A stretch of 64,000 bases of DNA. Source: CAZZHG01 sp964653655. Its GTDB lineage: Bacteria > Bdellovibrionota > FAC87 > UBA2466. The translations under genes were made by a program, and so were the position numbers. Positions 16,379 to 25,191 of this stretch are shown here, one piece after another. The notes below the pieces were generated by a model. The model was not told the DNA's origin. It was given only the letters and a program-made list of their open reading frames with translations, and searched no databases. The stretch lies in contig CAZZHG010000014.1 of the NCBI GenBank assembly GCA_964653655.1, positions 3,011 to 67,010 of the forward strand, written 5' to 3'. Each line of letters begins with the position of its first letter. Positions within the stretch are counted from its first letter, which is position 1.

Positions 16379-18555
16379 GCACTTTGCTTCAGAGGAATCT
16401 CCAAGTTAGCGAACTCCGCTTCCCGCCGGCTAAGACGCTCCAAAATCTCGCGTATCCCGTGCCCTTGGCGCTTCGCCCATTCCTCGGCCGAAGCCGCGTC
16501 GATGAAACAGGTCTCGATGCCTTTATCTCGTCCCCGGATCGAAACACTGCCGATGCTCTCGGCGGACACGTTGAGAGAAGCGGACTCCAGCGTGGCCTTC
16601 GTAACGAGGATAACCCCGCGCCACGCCGACTCGGTCTTCTCCCGATACTTCTTGGAGAGTTCCTGCAGCCGAGCCGCGACGTTCACCGTGTCGCCGACCG
16701 CGGTGTAGTCCAGCTTTCGATCGCAACCCATATTGCCGACGACGGCGGGCCCCGAATGAATTCCGATTCCAACCGCGGCCGCTCCGAATCCGCGCGCAAG
16801 AAACTCCTCATCGAGTTTCTTAAGGTCCGCGAGAGTGAAGAGCGCGGAAATCAGACCAGCCCGATTGAAGGCGGCGGTCCGGTTCACATCCATCGGGAAG
16901 AAAGCGTTGATTCCATCTCCCACCAGCTTATCGATGATCCCGCCCGCCTCGGCAATCCGTTCGGTCACGTAGCTCGTGTAGAAATGCATCATCTCCACGA
17001 CTTTTTCGGGCGGGAGATTTTCGCAGCGGCTGGTGAAGTCGCGCAGGTCGACAAACAGAGAGCTCACGGTATTTGATTTGGGAGCCAGCGTGCCGGTTTG
17101 AGGTGCAAGATTCTGAATTCCCTCGAGCACCATCGCCGGCACGTACTTTTGGAAAAGAGTACGCAGGTTCTTTTCCGTGTCGAAGTTGCGAGCGCGCTGG
17201 AAGGAAAGCGACAGAAGCTGACAGATATTCTCGATCATGTTCCTGTCGTCTTCGTTCAGACTCCTGTCTTCAGCCGTGGAGCCGACCACCAGCAAGCCGT
17301 ATTTTTCATCTTTGTCCTGGATCGGAGAAACGATGAGCGCCTGTACGCCCAGGAGATCGATTAGGGCTTGGTTTCGTTCTTTCAACTGACGCTTGAAATG
17401 ACCGACGTCGAATACCGCCCGCGTCGTTCCCGATTCCAGAATGTTGGCGAAGAGCTGAGGGTTATCCTTGTCCGCCGGATATTTGAGGGAAAGCGAAAAG
17501 ATCTTGTCCTTGTCTTTTCCGAAACCGTTCGCCTCCGCGGTGTACAGGGTCTTTCGATCCGGCGAGAGAAGAAGAATGATCGAACGGGAGTACCGGAACC
17601 TCATATCCAGCTCCGAGAGACACAGCTGGAGAACGTCCTTCGGAACTACCGTCTCCCCGAGCTTTTCGGAGAGCCCTCTCAGCAAAAGAGACTCGTTATA
17701 TTTCCGATCCAGTTTGATGTAGTTTTCGTGAAGTTCCTGCGCGCGGTTCCGGCTCTGTTCGTTGTACTGCCGGATGTATTTCAGGACCGAATAGTAACGT
17801 CGTCCAATCGAATAGGACGCCACAAGCAGGCCGTATGACAAACCGAAGAGAGCCTTGACCGGAGTGGTCCAGTTACCTTGGCCGCCAAACTTGTGCAGCG
17901 CCAAAAATCCCAGCCCGCCTATTCCCAGCAACCGGCCGATTCCGAAAACCTTCCTCTTCCAGAACCCGGAAGAGTCGTACTTCACGTCGAACTCGCAAAC
18001 CTCATCGCCCTTGTGGATGCACTTGGTGTGAAGAACGGAAATCTTGTCGAGCCCAAAGAACCGATCCGTAGCGGACAACATTCCGACGGTGTTCGCACAC
18101 ACGTCGACGTGAGCCGTAATCGCCCCTTTGGGTTTGACGTGGTAGCGAAAGGAACCAGGTCCCCATTTTCTCAGTTTGATTTGGTTGACGTTGTTATAGC
18201 GCCCGTACTGGCTCGGCACGGCCAGATAGAACAGCGCCGGAACCAACAGAGCTTCGTTGATGGCGTACTCGACCGGATTGATCACTTCGGGACTGATCGA
18301 AAATCTTCCGAATTTCTCAGCAAGAGATTTATCCCCCGTGAGAGAGACGAGGCGCTCCATCAGGTCCCGCAGGAAGCGATCGGATACCCAGTTGTCGTCC
18401 GCCAGCAGAAAATCGAGAGGCATGCCCAGCTCGCGGCACACCTCTTCAAACAAAGTCTTGTCATGAAACTTGGCGATGAACTGGTACTGCGCGCGAAATA
18501 GCCGAGTGCTGTAATGCGTTTCGCGGTAGTAGGCTGGTACAGTGCCCTTCGTCAT
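16375..18555 (-). CDS. V4R-like/GAF/class III adenylate-guanylate cyclase
   Basis: 726 residues. The N-terminal 195 residues end in CIHKGDEVCEFDVKY with two Cys (179, 187), as in V4R-type small-molecule/metal sensors. Two hydrophobic segments (about 203-221 and 234-252) form a hairpin in the membrane, then a coiled coil (262-300), a GAF domain (about 300-455) and a class III cyclase domain (495-680). The cyclase keeps both metal Asp residues (Asp503 in FVDLRDF, Asp547 in GDG), Lys543 and the NVAAR transition-state motif, so it should be active; Lys543 favours ATP and cAMP. Likely input: a ligand sensed by V4R and GAF. Confidence 0.88.
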   Translation of the reverse strand: MTKGTVPAYYRETHYSTRLFRAQYQFIAKFHDKTLFEEVCRELGMPLDFLLADDNWVSDRFLRDLMERLVSLTGDKSLAEKFGRFSISPEVINPVEYAINEALLVPALFYLAVPSQYGRYNNVNQIKLRKWGPGSFRYHVKPKGAITAHVDVCANTVGMLSATDRFFGLDKISVLHTKCIHKGDEVCEFDVKYDSSGFWKRKVFGIGRLLGIGGLGFLALHKFGGQGNWTTPVKALFGLSYGLLVASYSIGRRYYSVLKYIRQYNEQSRNRAQELHENYIKLDRKYNESLLLRGLSEKLGETVVPKDVLQLCLSELDMRFRYSRSIILLLSPDRKTLYTAEANGFGKDKDKIFSLSLKYPADKDNPQLFANILESGTTRAVFDVGHFKRQLKERNQALIDLLGVQALIVSPIQDKDEKYGLLVVGSTAEDRSLNEDDRNMIENICQLLSLSFQRARNFDTEKNLRTLFQKYVPAMVLEGIQNLAPQTGTLAPKSNTVSSLFVDLRDFTSRCENLPPEKVVEMMHFYTSYVTERIAEAGGIIDKLVGDGINAFFPMDVNRTAAFNRAGLISALFTLADLKKLDEEFLARGFGAAAVGIGIHSGPAVVGNMGCDRKLDYTAVGDTVNVAARLQELSKKYREKTESAWRGVILVTKATLESASLNVSAESIGSVSIRGRDKGIETCFIDAASAEEWAKRQGHGIREILERLSRREAEFANLEIPLKQSA

Positions 18556-18657
18556 CTTGTATCTTATCGGAATTTAGGGGCAAAACCTTCATTCCCAACT
18601 CCGGGGCTCTAAAGTCTTTGCTCAAGGATTCCGAAAAGCCTCAGGAACCAGTAGGGA

Positions 18658-19350
18658 GTGAGGCCCGACTTGCTTTCCCAGCGCATAGCATTCACAACGC
18701 CGGACGACAGCTTCGACGAAGTAGCCGAAGTAATTCGCGGGGTAACGCGCGAATTCCCTAGCAATCCGCTGTGCCGCCGTCTCGAGGAGGGAACCTTCAC
18801 CATGAAGGACTACCACTCGATCCTGCGTGCCCTCTTCCACCAGGTGTATGCTTCGTCCGGTTCCTTTTCTCTCGCCGCGGCAAACTGTCCGCCCCACCAC
18901 ACCGATATTCGCGATTATCTGATCAAGCATTCGGAAGAGGAAAAGACCCACTGGACCTGGATCCTGAATGATCTGAAGAAGACGGGCTACAAAGGCACGG
19001 ATCCCAGGACGGAATTCCCTTCGACCTCGACTCAGGCCTATATCGCTTTCAACCACTATGTTTCGACATATCATCCGATAGCGAGACTCGGAATCGCCCT
19101 GATGCTTGAATCGGTGGGAGCGGCATTTGGAAAACGCTACGGAGAAAAGCTGGTGAAGACCCTGAGCCTGACCCCGGCGCAAGTCGTCTTCTTTTTCGGA
19201 CACGGCGATACCGACGTCGGACACACCGAAGAAATCTGGCAGATGATCAAGAACGCCACGCTGACTCCCCCCGAGATCGGCTGGATCTGCCACGCCATTC
19301 GAGTGGCCTCGAAGCTCTACCAGCAAATTTACGAGGAAGCCGCCCGGTGA
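18658..19350 (+). CDS. Haem-oxygenase-fold (PqqC/TenA-like) iron-containing redox protein
   Basis: 230 residues, all helical. Motifs HQVYASSGSFSLAAAN, HSEEEKTHWTWILNDL and FFFGHGDTDVGHTEEIW place Glu/His residues in the pattern of the haem-oxygenase-like di-iron or PqqC/TenA superfamily. A GTG start at 18658 is used because no in-frame ATG precedes the conserved region. The stop overlaps the GTG start of the next gene by 4 bases, so the two are a coupled pair. Substrate unknown; similar proteins act in oxidative cleavage or ring closure of small molecules. Confidence 0.7.
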   Translation: MRPDLLSQRIAFTTPDDSFDEVAEVIRGVTREFPSNPLCRRLEEGTFTMKDYHSILRALFHQVYASSGSFSLAAANCPPHHTDIRDYLIKHSEEEKTHWTWILNDLKKTGYKGTDPRTEFPSTSTQAYIAFNHYVSTYHPIARLGIALMLESVGAAFGKRYGEKLVKTLSLTPAQVVFFFGHGDTDVGHTEEIWQMIKNATLTPPEIGWICHAIRVASKLYQQIYEEAAR

Positions 19351-19901
19351 TCTGGAACATGCTCCTGGTCGCCGCTTGTCTCGTGACGTTCGGCAGCTCG
19401 GGCTGGGCGCTGAAGAAGTTCTTCGTGGTTCCCAAGGAAGGCCTCCCGAAAGCTATGCGCGCTTTGGAGCTCGTCGGGACTCCCGCGGTTTTCGTCAATC
19501 TGTGGGCGCTGGCCACGCAGCCGATTCAGCCCCCCGCCGCTCTGGTGGGTCTTGCGCTTTTCGCTCTTGGCTCGTCGATATTCTGGTGGGCCCTGAAAAC
19601 GAACCGCCGCAACCCGCTCAACATTGCCTTCACCGAATCGCAGCCTTCGCACTTTGTGAGCGAAGGACCTTACCGTTACGTAAGGCACCCCTTCTATGCT
19701 TCCTACATCTTCGCGTGGTTCGCCGGCCCAGTCGCCACGCAGATCTGGTGGCTCTTTCTGCCCGCAATCCTTTTCATCCCCGTCTACTACCGCGCGGCCA
19801 GAATGGAAGAGGGCTACTTCTCCAAATCCCCGCTCGCCGACAAATACCGCGCCTACCGAAAGCGGACCGGTATGTTCCTGCCCAGACTATTCCCCAGATA
19901 A
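19347..19901 (+). CDS. Isoprenylcysteine carboxyl methyltransferase (ICMT/PEMT)-like membrane protein
   Basis: 184 residues with four or five hydrophobic segments and the signature GPYRYVRHPFYASYI (about 109-123) followed by a late acidic/Tyr segment (RMEEGYF... YRAYRKRTGMFLP). This is the S-adenosylmethionine-binding C-terminal half of the ICMT/PEMT family. In bacteria members methylate small lipophilic or amine substrates, not prenylated proteins. It starts at GTG inside the stop of the haem-oxygenase-fold gene (GTGA), which suggests that both enzymes act on the same compound. Confidence 0.8.
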   Translation: MIWNMLLVAACLVTFGSSGWALKKFFVVPKEGLPKAMRALELVGTPAVFVNLWALATQPIQPPAALVGLALFALGSSIFWWALKTNRRNPLNIAFTESQPSHFVSEGPYRYVRHPFYASYIFAWFAGPVATQIWWLFLPAILFIPVYYRAARMEEGYFSKSPLADKYRAYRKRTGMFLPRLFPR

Positions 19902-19980
19902 GCCCTAGTCCTACCCGGATTTTTCAGTGGAACAGCTGATAACGCCAACTCCACTTCGCCCAAGGCGACCATTCGGCCCA

Positions 19981-19989
19981 TGCTAGAAT
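19981..19989 (+). promoter_or_regulatory. Possible extended -10 element for the trypsin-like protease gene
   Basis: TGCTAGAAT fits the TGnTATAAT extended -10 pattern with one mismatch in the hexamer. No good -35 is seen at 17 bases upstream. It would start a 70-base leader before the ATG at 20068, which has GGAGG at 20058-20062. Confidence 0.3.
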
Positions 19990-20067
19990 CGAGCTTGTCA
20001 GGTAAAGTTCTAAGCTCGCTTCACAGCTCTTTTTCCCAAGAAATTTAGATTCCCTTTCGGAGGCCTT

Positions 20068-21765
20068 ATGCAAAAGACCCTTGCGGGTTTGTTTTCACTC
20101 CTTTGCGCGTTCTTCGCCTTTTCGGGCCAGAACGCCGCGGCAGGTTCACGGCTCATCAACGGTACGCCCGTTCCCGCCGGAACCTGGAAGGAGGTCGTGC
20201 GCATCCGATCCGACGGGGCAGGCTGCACCGCGACGGTAGTGGGGCCTCGCGCCATCATCACCGCCGCTCACTGCGCGAAAACGGGCGGCACCGCCACCTT
20301 TACCATCGACGGCGTGAACTACAGCGCCGTCATGACCCGCAGCCCGGTTTATCCGGGACAGGATCATGACGTTTCGCTCGGTATCGTCACTCCCGAGATC
20401 AAGGGAATCACGCCGGCTTCCATTGGCGGTGCGGCGACGACCGGAACGGGCATCACGCTTCTCGGCTACGGCTGCATCAACGCCGGCGGCGGCGGCGGCA
20501 ACGACGGAATTCTCCGCATGGGCGACTCCGCCATCGTCGAGTTCGCGGGCTTCGACATGGTCAGCCGCAAAGCGGGCGGCGCGGCCCTCTGCTTCGGCGA
20601 CTCGGGCGGCCCGGCGTTCGTGACCGTCGGCGGAAAGAAATTGCTCCTCGGCATCAACTCCAAAGGCAACATCCAGGACACGAACTACAACGCCCGTCTC
20701 GATCACGACGAGAGCAAGAAGTTTCTGCAGAACTACACGACCCAAAACAACCTCCAGATTTGCGGCGTGAACTTGAACTGCGGTGGCATCGATCCCGTGG
20801 ATCCGGCTCCCACCTGCACGCTCTCCGCGTCTCCCTCCACCATTAAGGTCGGCGAGAGCACGACGATCGGAATCGTGGTTTCGGGCAAGGCGACCTCCGC
20901 GAAGATCAACAACAAGACGGTCACCTTCCCGACGGGTTCCACGACGGAAGTCGGCACCTCCGTGGGCACCTTCTCGGTGCAAGGCGAAGTCACCGGCCCC
21001 GGCGGCACGACCACTTGTTCGGCGAGCTACAACGTTCAGAACGGCCCCGGCCCCACGGCCCCGTCCTGCACGCTGACCGCGACTCCTTCGACCATCAAGA
21101 AGGGGGAATCGGTCACGCTCGAAATCAACGTGGTCGGCTCAGCTACTTCCGCCATGATCGAAGGCTCCTCGGTTTCCATCCCGAAGGGACAGAAGATCGT
21201 TCAGGGCACGAGCGCAGGCGTCTTCACCGCTTCGGCGAACGCCACGGGCGCGGGCGGAACGGGAAGTTGCACGGCGACCTACGAGGTAACCGACGGTGAA
21301 GACCCGGTCGATCCCTCGGCTCCGAACTTCTCGATCGTTCCGTCTTACTGCGGACAGAACACGCTCACCGTAACGAAAGTCACGAAGGTGTGTCTTGCGG
21401 TGGTGAAGAAGGATGCCTCGGTCGGCGCGGTCCGCGTCGCTCAGGCGCTTCTCGTCAGCTACTACAACGATCAAAACCAGGAAGTGAAAGAAGTGCTCCC
21501 GATCATCGCCGTCGCCCAGCGGCCCAAGAATCCCGGCGAGACGTCGACGAAAGAGGATCTGACCGTGTACACGAACACGCTGATCCCCGCGAGCAATTAC
21601 CTGGTGATGGACACGCGTAAGGCGGTCCTGACGAAGTACAACGGAACGACGCCGGTCGCGGTCGAAGGCCGCACGTCGACCGGCAAGTACTTCATCGTCG
21701 AGCAGCTCACGCTGCCCGGCGTGGTCCACACGCCGACGGTCACCGCCGGCTATTACAACTACTGA
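20068..21765 (+). CDS. Secreted trypsin-like serine protease with Ig-like repeats
   Basis: 565 residues. Signal peptide 1-25 (ending NAAA before GSRLING). The peptidase S1 domain (27-240) starts RLINGTPVPAGTW, with catalytic His68 (TAAHC), Asp101 (HDVSLG) and Ser179 (FGDSGGP). Two similar Ig/bacterial-surface-like repeats follow, each beginning CTLSASPSTIKVGES or CTLTATPSTIKKGES (about 250-330 and 335-415), and a C-terminal beta-rich domain (425-565). A secreted or surface-attached protease is a good inference. The gene ends 7 bases inside the convergent GST gene. Confidence 0.9.
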   Translation: MQKTLAGLFSLLCAFFAFSGQNAAAGSRLINGTPVPAGTWKEVVRIRSDGAGCTATVVGPRAIITAAHCAKTGGTATFTIDGVNYSAVMTRSPVYPGQDHDVSLGIVTPEIKGITPASIGGAATTGTGITLLGYGCINAGGGGGNDGILRMGDSAIVEFAGFDMVSRKAGGAALCFGDSGGPAFVTVGGKKLLLGINSKGNIQDTNYNARLDHDESKKFLQNYTTQNNLQICGVNLNCGGIDPVDPAPTCTLSASPSTIKVGESTTIGIVVSGKATSAKINNKTVTFPTGSTTEVGTSVGTFSVQGEVTGPGGTTTCSASYNVQNGPGPTAPSCTLTATPSTIKKGESVTLEINVVGSATSAMIEGSSVSIPKGQKIVQGTSAGVFTASANATGAGGTGSCTATYEVTDGEDPVDPSAPNFSIVPSYCGQNTLTVTKVTKVCLAVVKKDASVGAVRVAQALLVSYYNDQNQEVKEVLPIIAVAQRPKNPGETSTKEDLTVYTNTLIPASNYLVMDTRKAVLTKYNGTTPVAVEGRTSTGKYFIVEQLTLPGVVHTPTVTAGYYNY

Positions 21766-22400
21766 CCCGACTTCTTGAGATTGTGAATGGCGTCACCGTT
21801 CGCTTCCGCCCAGCTCTTGCGGGTGTGGATGCGCTCACGGTACTCGACCAAGTTCGGCCAAGTGGTGCGCTGATCGGCGCGGGTTCCCCGCAGCATGTTC
21901 AGCGCGACCCCGATGGAGCAGTCCACGAGACTGAAGTCGGAGCCTAGAATGAAGGGCTGCTTGGCGAAAACCTTCTCCAGACCATCCAGAGTATCCTTTA
22001 AGGCCTCGAGCGCCGCCGCCGTCCGATCGGGATTGGGCTCGGGCCGGCCGAGAACCGGCGTCACGACGTCGGCCCACCAGATCCGTCCGCAGAAATAGCT
22101 GAGGTCGCAGCTTTCGAAAAACAGCCACTGAAGCGCCAAGGCATCCTGATTCTTGGGCCAAAGGGCTTTGCCGTACTCCCGCCCCAGGTACGCGAGAATC
22201 GCGTTCGATTCCCGGAGCGTCAGATTGCCGTCCTGAAGGACGGGAACCTGCCCGAAGGGGTTCACCCGCAGGAAGCTTTCGAGGCGCTGCTCGCCCTGAA
22301 ACAAATTCACGGTGGATTTCTCGTAGGGAAGACCAAGCTCCGCCAGAGCGAGTCTCACCTTTAGAGGGTTCGGACTGGAATCGAAATTATAGAGCTTCAT
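21759..22400 (-). CDS. Glutathione S-transferase family protein
   Basis: 213 residues. An N-terminal thioredoxin-like domain (KLYNFDSSPNPLKVRLALAELGLPYEK, then VNPFGQVPVLQDGNLTLRESNAILAYL, with the cis-Pro and the ES glutathione-binding pair) is followed by the helical C-terminal domain (FILGSDFSLVDCSIGVAL motif). Ser9 lies at the place of the catalytic Ser of theta-like GSTs. Cytoplasmic detoxification or reductase role is likely. It is convergent with the protease gene. Confidence 0.9.
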   Translation of the reverse strand: MKLYNFDSSPNPLKVRLALAELGLPYEKSTVNLFQGEQRLESFLRVNPFGQVPVLQDGNLTLRESNAILAYLGREYGKALWPKNQDALALQWLFFESCDLSYFCGRIWWADVVTPVLGRPEPNPDRTAAALEALKDTLDGLEKVFAKQPFILGSDFSLVDCSIGVALNMLRGTRADQRTTWPNLVEYRERIHTRKSWAEANGDAIHNLKKSGQ

Positions 22401-22494
22401 GGGCCATTTGATTACCCCAAGCCCAAGTGATTCGCCAACTTGACTCTTCGCTCACTGAAACCGAGAGTTACCCTTTTAAGGAAGGGCAATTCTA

Positions 22495-23772
22495 ATGAAA
22501 AAACTCGCTCTGGTTTCGCTCCTGGGTCTTAGTTTGTCGGCGTTCGGAACGAACGCCAACCACTTCATCGGCCTCTCCCCGGCGAGTACCGCCATGGGCG
22601 GCACCGGAGTCGCGAACTTCACCAACTCCCTGGACGCCCTTCTAAAGAACCCCGCCCTTCTGAACGCCGCCAACCTCGGCAAGAACGTGAACGGCGAAGT
22701 TTCGTTTCTCTACATTAGAAACAGCGCCGCCGCGAGCGCGGGCAACACGAGCGCCGGCACTCTAAAGGAAAGTACCGCCAAGTCGAAGTTCTCACCGAGC
22801 CTCGGCGCCGCGTACGCCTACAACGAAAACCTTGCGGTCGGTCTGGGCCTTCTCGCCTTCGGCGGCGCCATCGCCGACCACGCGGGCAGCCCCGAGCTCA
22901 ACCAGCTTCAGACGAAGAACAGCCTGATCCGGCTCGTGCCGGCCGTCGCGTACCGCCTCAACGACACCGTGGCGTTCGGTTTCTCCCCGTACCTTTCCTA
23001 CGGATCCCTTTCGGTGAACCACTCGAATCCGCCCAGCTCCGTAGGTACCCCTCAGACGGATCGGGCTCCCCACGCTTCCGTAGGTTTCGGCGGACAGCTC
23101 TCCACGGTGATCACGCCCGCCGCGGGCCTCACCTTCGGCCTCGCGTACAACTTCGAGTCCAACATCACTTACAAGGAAGTGATGAACCTCGATGCCTTCG
23201 GGCCGGCGGCGGCGAACACCGCTCTCGCGGCTCTGGACGACATCAAGGCTCAGCAGCCGGCGGAGCTCGCCCTCGGCGCGGGCTACGAAATCACGCCCGA
23301 CTTCAAGGTGACGGCGGACTACCGCCACATCGCCTGGCACCAGGCGAGCGCTTTCGCGGAGCTCGGTTGGCAGGATCAGGACGTGATTGCCCTCGGCACG
23401 CAGTACAAGATGGACGCCTGGAAGTTCCGCGCGGGCTTCAACTACGCCAAATCCCCCATCCGGGATGCCTCGGGGGAAACGGGGCTTACGTCCATCGTGA
23501 ACTTCCAGAATCACTTGGTTTTCGCTCAAAGCATCACGACGCTGAACCTCGCGGCGTTCCCGGCCTTCACGGAGTCCCACGTCACCTTCGGCGCGGGCTA
23601 CGACGTCACGCCGACCTTGCACCTGGATTTCGACGTGATGCTGGCTCTCAAGAAGTCCGTCACTCGTTCCGGCACCGGGCTCAATCCTTTGACGGGCACG
23701 CTCGGAGCGTACACGTACACCGGCGAGGCTTCGCAATTCGCGATCGGTCTCGGCGCGGTCTACACGCTGTAA
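22495..23772 (+). CDS. FadL/OMPP1/TodX-family outer-membrane transport protein
   Basis: 425 residues. Signal peptide (KKLALVSLLGLSLSAFG) and the hatch motif STAMGGTGVANFTNSLDALLKNPALL typical of FadL-type porins, then alternating strands to a C-terminal AIGLGAVYTL. Members import long-chain fatty acids or hydrophobic compounds. Ribosome site AAGGAAGGG lies 7-15 bases upstream of the ATG. The stop directly abuts the stop of the convergent Pro-rich gene. Confidence 0.9.
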   Translation: MKKLALVSLLGLSLSAFGTNANHFIGLSPASTAMGGTGVANFTNSLDALLKNPALLNAANLGKNVNGEVSFLYIRNSAAASAGNTSAGTLKESTAKSKFSPSLGAAYAYNENLAVGLGLLAFGGAIADHAGSPELNQLQTKNSLIRLVPAVAYRLNDTVAFGFSPYLSYGSLSVNHSNPPSSVGTPQTDRAPHASVGFGGQLSTVITPAAGLTFGLAYNFESNITYKEVMNLDAFGPAAANTALAALDDIKAQQPAELALGAGYEITPDFKVTADYRHIAWHQASAFAELGWQDQDVIALGTQYKMDAWKFRAGFNYAKSPIRDASGETGLTSIVNFQNHLVFAQSITTLNLAAFPAFTESHVTFGAGYDVTPTLHLDFDVMLALKKSVTRSGTGLNPLTGTLGAYTYTGEASQFAIGLGAVYTL

Positions 23773-25191
23773 TTACTTCTTTTCGGGGATTAGATTTTTC
23801 TTCGTGCGGGTCGATCCGCCCACGATGGCGCGGTTCATTTCGAGGGCCTGCTGAAGCGAACGGGTGATGATCACCGGTCCGCCGAAGTTGGGCGAAACGG
23901 AGCCCTCTGTCACGCCGGCGCCGAATAGGTTGAAAGCAGGCGACTCGGTGTTGGGCTCTCTGTCGGAGCCGCCGGCGGTCGGCGCTCCCTTATTATTGAT
24001 TCGAATATTGCGGCCCGGGAACGCGGGCGGCGGCGGAGCCTCGACTCCGCGGACGTTCGTTTGCCCCGGAAGATTCGGCGAGCCCGCGACCGCGCGGCCG
24101 GGCTGGGCCGGAACCCCGCTACCGAGATTGATGCCTAGGCCCGAGTTACTCGGGTTCTGCATGCGCTGAGCGATAGTTTGATTATTGAGCTGCTGGACCT
24201 TCTTGTCGGCCTCCGCCTGGCGCGAATCAATTGTAGTGCGAGCCTTGTCGTCAATTTCCTGATTCGCTTTGATCCGAGCCGCCGCATCCGCGACCAGCTT
24301 TTCCTGCTGTAGCCGTGCGTTCTCATTGATACGCGCGATTTCCTTATCCGTATCCGAAATCTCGGAACCCGGCGCACCCTTCTTCTCTGCATTCATTTGC
24401 GCGAGAAGATCCTTCTGCTCCTGGATCTGCTTCTCCAATTCCTTATTCTTGTCGTCGTTCGTCGCCGGTCCGAGCGCAGCCGGAGGCGGCAACGGCGGAG
24501 GAGGCGGCTGCGGAGGAGGCGGAGGATTATTGGGCGGCGGAGGAGGCGGCGGAGGGGGAGGAGGAGGCATCATCATGGGCGGAGAACCACCGCCACCTTC
24601 ATGACCGCCACCGCCGCCGCCACCTTGCTGGGGCGGAGCCGCGTCCGCGACTTTCGCCGAGTCGGCGACTGCGCCGTTCATCTTGCCCATTTCACCAAAA
24701 GCTTTGCCGGCCTCGGATGTCGCTTTCTGCTGATTCGCTTCGTAGCGCCGTTGCTGCTCATCGGCCTGGCGCTTGTAATCGTCCCCCATGCCTTCCAGGC
24801 GCGACGCCTCTTTTTCGGCTGCCGCTACTTGCTCCGGCGTTCCACCTTTCGCGTCTGTCCGCGCCTTCTCGGCCGCGTCGTACTTTTCCTGCCCTAAACG
24901 CTTGAACTCGTCCCGATTCGCTTGGTTTTCGTCCGCCGCCCGCTGGGCCGCCTCAGAGCTCGCCTTATAATCGTTCGCGCCCTGACCGTGAGTGTTCGCA
25001 CGGTTCAAATGCTGATTCTTCAAATCGCCGCCATTCACTGGAACATAGGACGTGGAAGGCACAAAAGGAGCTGCGTTGAAATTCGTGTAACTAGGCATCT
25101 CCTTGGCGAACGCCGGAGACGAAACAAGCATCGCACTGGTGAAGATCACCAGGGCTATCAGGCGCAGAAGAATTTCGAAACGCTGCTTCAT
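23773..25191 (-). CDS. Secreted Pro/Gly-rich, coiled-coil protein
   Basis: 472 residues. Signal peptide (IALVIFTSAMLVSSPAFA), then an Ala/Gln/Lys/Glu helical region (55-175, many AAEKEASRLE-type heptads), a short Gly-rich run, a run of Pro interrupted by Asn and Gln (about 205-240), a second charged helical region (250-335), and an Asn/Gly/Pro-rich C-terminal part. Like the Gly-rich protein at 11851, it combines a coiled coil with low complexity. No domain recognised; the Pro tract would need EF-P for translation. Structural envelope role is an inference. Confidence 0.75.
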   Translation of the reverse strand: MKQRFEILLRLIALVIFTSAMLVSSPAFAKEMPSYTNFNAAPFVPSTSYVPVNGGDLKNQHLNRANTHGQGANDYKASSEAAQRAADENQANRDEFKRLGQEKYDAAEKARTDAKGGTPEQVAAAEKEASRLEGMGDDYKRQADEQQRRYEANQQKATSEAGKAFGEMGKMNGAVADSAKVADAAPPQQGGGGGGGHEGGGGSPPMMMPPPPPPPPPPPPNNPPPPPQPPPPPLPPPAALGPATNDDKNKELEKQIQEQKDLLAQMNAEKKGAPGSEISDTDKEIARINENARLQQEKLVADAAARIKANQEIDDKARTTIDSRQAEADKKVQQLNNQTIAQRMQNPSNSGLGINLGSGVPAQPGRAVAGSPNLPGQTNVRGVEAPPPPAFPGRNIRINNKGAPTAGGSDREPNTESPAFNLFGAGVTEGSVSPNFGGPVIITRSLQQALEMNRAIVGGSTRTKKNLIPEKK

